From positions 1-8,111 of the forward strand of contig CAYZBM010000082.1 in the NCBI GenBank assembly GCA_964476705.1: DNA of 8,111 nt, written 5' to 3'. Below are positions 6,387 through 8,111 of the stretch, piece after piece (the stretch's first letter is position 1; each line of letters opens with the position of its first letter). The notes under the pieces were generated by a model that was not told the DNA's origin, ran no database searches, and worked only from the letters and a program-made list of their open reading frames with translations. Source of the stretch: CAYZBM01 sp964476705. GTDB taxonomy: Bacteria > Pseudomonadota > Alphaproteobacteria > Rickettsiales > UBA6187. Both the position numbers and the translations under genes were made by a program.

Positions 6387-6960
6387 AAAAAATAAAAAAC
6401 ATATTGGGATTTTAGGCGGAGCATTTAACCCAGCTCATCATGGGCATCTTTATATTTCTGAAAAAGCTTTAGAGATCTTAAGCCTTGATGAAATTTGGTG
6501 GTTAGTTTCCTATAAACATCCAACCAAAAAAAATACGCATAATGATAATAATTTTGCCGAAAGGATAAAATACGCCTCCGATTTGATTAAAAAGCATAAT
6601 AAGATTAAAATATCCAATTTCGAACAAATTTCAGTTACAAGCTATACTATAGACACCTTAAATCTAATGATTCAAAGATATCCTAATCATCAATTAATAT
6701 GGATAATGGGCGAAGATAATTTAATAAATTTTCATACTTGGTATAATTGGCAAGAAATAATAAAATTAATCCCTATACTTATAGTCTCTAGAGAGCATAA
6801 TGCTGGCAGTTATTTAAATAGTAAGTTTTATCAATTATTTAAAGAATATCAGACATTTGAGATAAATGAGTTTAAAAACAAAAGTAATTTAGCTTGGTAT
6901 TATCTAAATATTCCAGTAAATACAATATCTTCTTCAAAAATTCGTGATAACAATATATAA
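6364..6960 (+). CDS. nadD: Nicotinate-nucleotide adenylyltransferase (NadD)
   Basis: NadD transfers AMP from ATP to nicotinate mononucleotide, giving nicotinate adenine dinucleotide on the way to NAD. The nucleotidyltransferase signatures are present: GILGGAFNPAHHGHL (15-29, with the H-x-G-H type ATP site), TSYTIDTL (92-99), WIMGEDNLINFHTWYNWQ (113-130) and the ISSSKIR loop (188-194, variant of ISSTxIR). The 198-residue chain stops four residues after that loop, shorter than E. coli NadD (about 213) but, as I recall, common among alphaproteobacteria. The ATG at 6364 is the only ATG before the GGAFNP motif, so a start inside proA is well supported. There is no Shine-Dalgarno sequence; translation probably depends on coupling to proA. 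Confidence 0.95.
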   Translation: MPQSDHSKKNKKHIGILGGAFNPAHHGHLYISEKALEILSLDEIWWLVSYKHPTKKNTHNDNNFAERIKYASDLIKKHNKIKISNFEQISVTSYTIDTLNLMIQRYPNHQLIWIMGEDNLINFHTWYNWQEIIKLIPILIVSREHNAGSYLNSKFYQLFKEYQTFEINEFKNKSNLAWYYLNIPVNTISSSKIRDNNI

Positions 6961-6991
6961 AATATTTATAGCCATATATTAAAAAACTCAC

Positions 6992-6997
6992 TATAAT
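6992..6997 (+). promoter_or_regulatory. Perfect TATAAT, candidate -10 for rsfS-rlmH
   Basis: The 88-nt gap between nadD and rsfS is the only real gap in this operon. It contains an exact TATAAT 51 nt before the rsfS start codon. No good -35 hexamer lies 16-18 nt upstream (TAGCCA at a 17-nt spacing), so the promoter would be weak or aided by an activator. It could give rsfS-rlmH a separate, growth-related control. Chance occurrence is quite possible in AT-rich DNA. Confidence 0.3.
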
Positions 6998-7038
6998 CAA
7001 ATTTGCTTAAAAAAAGCTATTAAAAAAACACAATATAT

Positions 7039-7043
7039 TAAGG
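7039..7043 (+). promoter_or_regulatory. Shine-Dalgarno sequence of rsfS
   Basis: TAAGG ends 5 nt before the ATG at 7049. It is the clearest ribosome binding site in the window and fixes the rsfS start. It therefore supports translation of the lysine-rich extension rather than an internal start near the conserved domain. Confidence 0.55.
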
Positions 7044-7048
7044 CCGAA

Positions 7049-7570
7049 ATGACAAAATTAATACAAGATAAAGCTAAAAAGCCCATTAAAACTAAAGCCC
7101 TAAGCAAAACTAAAGTTAAAACTGCGGTAAAGGATAAGACTGTTGCAAAAACTAAGGCTAAGACATCTACAAAGCCTAAAGCAACAACTACAGTAAGAAC
7201 TAAAGCAAAGGCCAAAGCAAAATCTAAAATAAAAGATTATTCAAAAATAGATGATTTAAAGGATTTAATTGTAGAAACTTTAGATAAAGGTAAAGCTGTT
7301 AATCTTGTAACTTTGGACATTAAAGGCAAAAGTAGTATAGCTGACTATATAATTATTGCCTCTGGCACATCTGATAGACATACTAGTTCACTTGCCCAAA
7401 ATTTATTAGAAAAAGCTAGAAAAATAAATCTACCTCATCTTTTTGTTGAAGGTATGCGTGAAGGCAATTGGGTTATAGTTGATTTTGGTGATATTATAGT
7501 TCACCTCTTTAAAAGAGAATTTCGTGAAATATATGATATAGAAAATATGTGGAAAGAACCCTTATTTTAA
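7049..7570 (+). CDS. rsfS: Ribosome silencing factor RsfS (Iojap) with lysine-rich N-terminal extension
   Basis: RsfS binds ribosomal protein uL14 on the 50S subunit and blocks 30S joining, lowering translation in starvation. The family domain occupies about 65-173: DIKGKSSIADYIIIASGTSDRH (90-111), VEGMREGNWVIVDFGDIIVHLF (133-154) and REIYDIENMW (159-168). The protein has 173 residues against about 105 in E. coli. The excess is an N-terminal segment (1-62) rich in Lys, Thr and Ala, with 22 lysines, one arginine, only two acidic residues and no aromatics, built of KTK/KAK-like units and resembling the tails of histone-H1-like bacterial proteins. No in-frame ATG, GTG or TTG lies between this segment and the domain, and a Shine-Dalgarno sequence precedes the ATG, so the tail is probably translated. 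It may bind rRNA or nucleic acid. The gene lies 88 nt after nadD and 31 nt before rlmH. Confidence 0.95.
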   Translation: MTKLIQDKAKKPIKTKALSKTKVKTAVKDKTVAKTKAKTSTKPKATTTVRTKAKAKAKSKIKDYSKIDDLKDLIVETLDKGKAVNLVTLDIKGKSSIADYIIIASGTSDRHTSSLAQNLLEKARKINLPHLFVEGMREGNWVIVDFGDIIVHLFKREFREIYDIENMWKEPLF

Positions 7571-7601
7571 TAAATAATTCATAAAAATCTATAAGCAGCA
7601 A

Positions 7602-8060
7602 ATGATAATAAATATATTTTGTATTGGGAAGTTAGATCAAAAATCTAGTGAAAGCGAAATAATTTCACGTTATTTGAAACGCATAACTGCCAAAGTTAAT
7701 ATTGCTGAACTAGAAGTTAAGAATAAAAATCTCGATATCAACGCTAAAAAAGATGCTGAGTCCGACTTGCTTTTAAGCCAGTATAAAAAAGGCAAAAAAA
7801 TTGTTCTGGATGAAAAAGGTAAAAACTTAAGCAGCAATCAATTGGCTAACCAAATAGCTAATTGGAACTTACAAGGTATAAGTGATCTCAATTTCTTCAT
7901 TGGCGGTGCTGATGGTCATAATAAAAAAATTATAGAAAATGCCGATTTAATTTTATCCTTGAGCCCCCTAACCTTCCCCCATATGCTTGCCAGAACTATT
8001 CTTATTGAACAAATATACCGAATTCAAACAATAGCGTCTGGACATCCTTATCATAAATAG
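7602..8060 (+). CDS. rlmH: 23S rRNA pseudouridine(1915)-N3-methyltransferase (RlmH)
   Basis: RlmH is a SPOUT (trefoil-knot) methyltransferase that uses S-adenosylmethionine to methylate pseudouridine 1915 in helix 69 of 23S rRNA, acting on assembled 70S ribosomes. Its 152 residues fit the family (about 155). The motifs are IVLDEKGKNLSS (67-78), FFIGGADGH (98-106, SAM-binding loop), LSLSPLTFPHMLAR (118-131), EQIYR (136-140) and the terminal HPYHK (148-152). The start ATG at 7602 gives the usual first strand, MIINIFCIGK. No strong Shine-Dalgarno sequence is seen. It follows rsfS by 31 nt, the widespread pairing of two large-subunit-related factors, and is followed by a strong terminator hairpin. 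Confidence 0.97.
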   Translation: MIINIFCIGKLDQKSSESEIISRYLKRITAKVNIAELEVKNKNLDINAKKDAESDLLLSQYKKGKKIVLDEKGKNLSSNQLANQIANWNLQGISDLNFFIGGADGHNKKIIENADLILSLSPLTFPHMLARTILIEQIYRIQTIASGHPYHK

Positions 8061-8068
8061 TCGGTTGT

Positions 8069-8101
8069 GAAAAAGTGTTTTTTTATAAAAAACACTTTTT
8101 T
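8069..8101 (+). terminator. Intrinsic terminator after rlmH
   Basis: The core stem GTGTTTTTT (8075-8083) pairs with AAAAAACAC (8087-8095) around a TAT loop. An A-tract before it (8070-8074) pairs with the T-run after it (8096-8101), giving a near-perfect stem of 14 bp plus a G-U closing pair. It begins 9 nt after the rlmH stop codon. The symmetrical A-tract/T-tract form can terminate transcription from both sides. It marks the end of the proB-proA-nadD-rsfS-rlmH unit. Confidence 0.8.
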
Positions 8102-8111
8102 CCCAGTCGTA

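Noticed and set aside
6943..6960. Truncation of NadD after the ISSSKIR loop
   Set aside because: The chain is shorter than the E. coli protein, but all catalytic motifs are present and, as far as I recall, many alphaproteobacterial NadD proteins end close to this loop.
6997..7215. Minus-strand ORF of 72 residues that looks like a hydrophobic membrane protein
   Set aside because: It is the antisense of the lysine-rich rsfS tail; complementing AAA/ACT/GCT-type codons automatically yields Phe, Leu, Val and Ala. It has no ribosome binding site or independent support.

Overview
The window is AT-rich (roughly 30-35 % G+C by eye, lower between genes). It looks like a chromosomal segment of a small-genome, probably host-associated alphaproteobacterium (Rickettsiales/Holosporales-like). 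The case rests on the contiguous order proB-proA-nadD-rsfS-rlmH, the alphaproteobacterial style of motifs such as RRTGICGATES in ProA and IENMW in RsfS, and the low G+C. The taxonomic call is inference; no rRNA or tRNA gene lies in the window.

Left part (about 3-161): no gene, but four AT-rich hairpins in tandem, one with a conspicuous GC-rich apical loop. They lie downstream of the minus-strand genes and at least one is a plausible terminator.

Minus-strand block (159-3880), in transcription order: a YadG-like ABC-2 ATPase without an adjacent permease; a 164-nt spacer with two hairpins; a beta-carbonic anhydrase; a DUF1338/VOC protein of the HglS/YdcJ family (2-oxoadipate dioxygenase/decarboxylase) carrying an internal insertion and a C-terminal tail; and a small secreted six-cysteine protein of unknown function. 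The last three genes are only 29-37 nt apart and may be one operon. Pairing a CO2-releasing decarboxylase with a carbonic anhydrase is biochemically suggestive.

Plus-strand block (3986-8060): a divergent housekeeping operon. proB and proA supply the first two steps of proline synthesis, nadD makes nicotinate adenine dinucleotide, rsfS is a ribosome-silencing factor, and rlmH methylates 23S rRNA. proB/proA overlap by 11 nt and proA/nadD by 23 nt, suggesting translational coupling. An 88-nt gap with a perfect TATAAT precedes rsfS. A strong A-tract/T-tract hairpin follows rlmH at the window end. RsfS has an unusual lysine-rich N-terminal extension of about 62 residues.

No mobile element, CRISPR array, RNA gene or pseudogene was found, and no gene-free stretch exceeds 300 bases. 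The most notable items are the lysine-tailed RsfS, the HglS-like gene beside a carbonic anhydrase, the secreted cysteine-rich protein, and the hairpin cluster.
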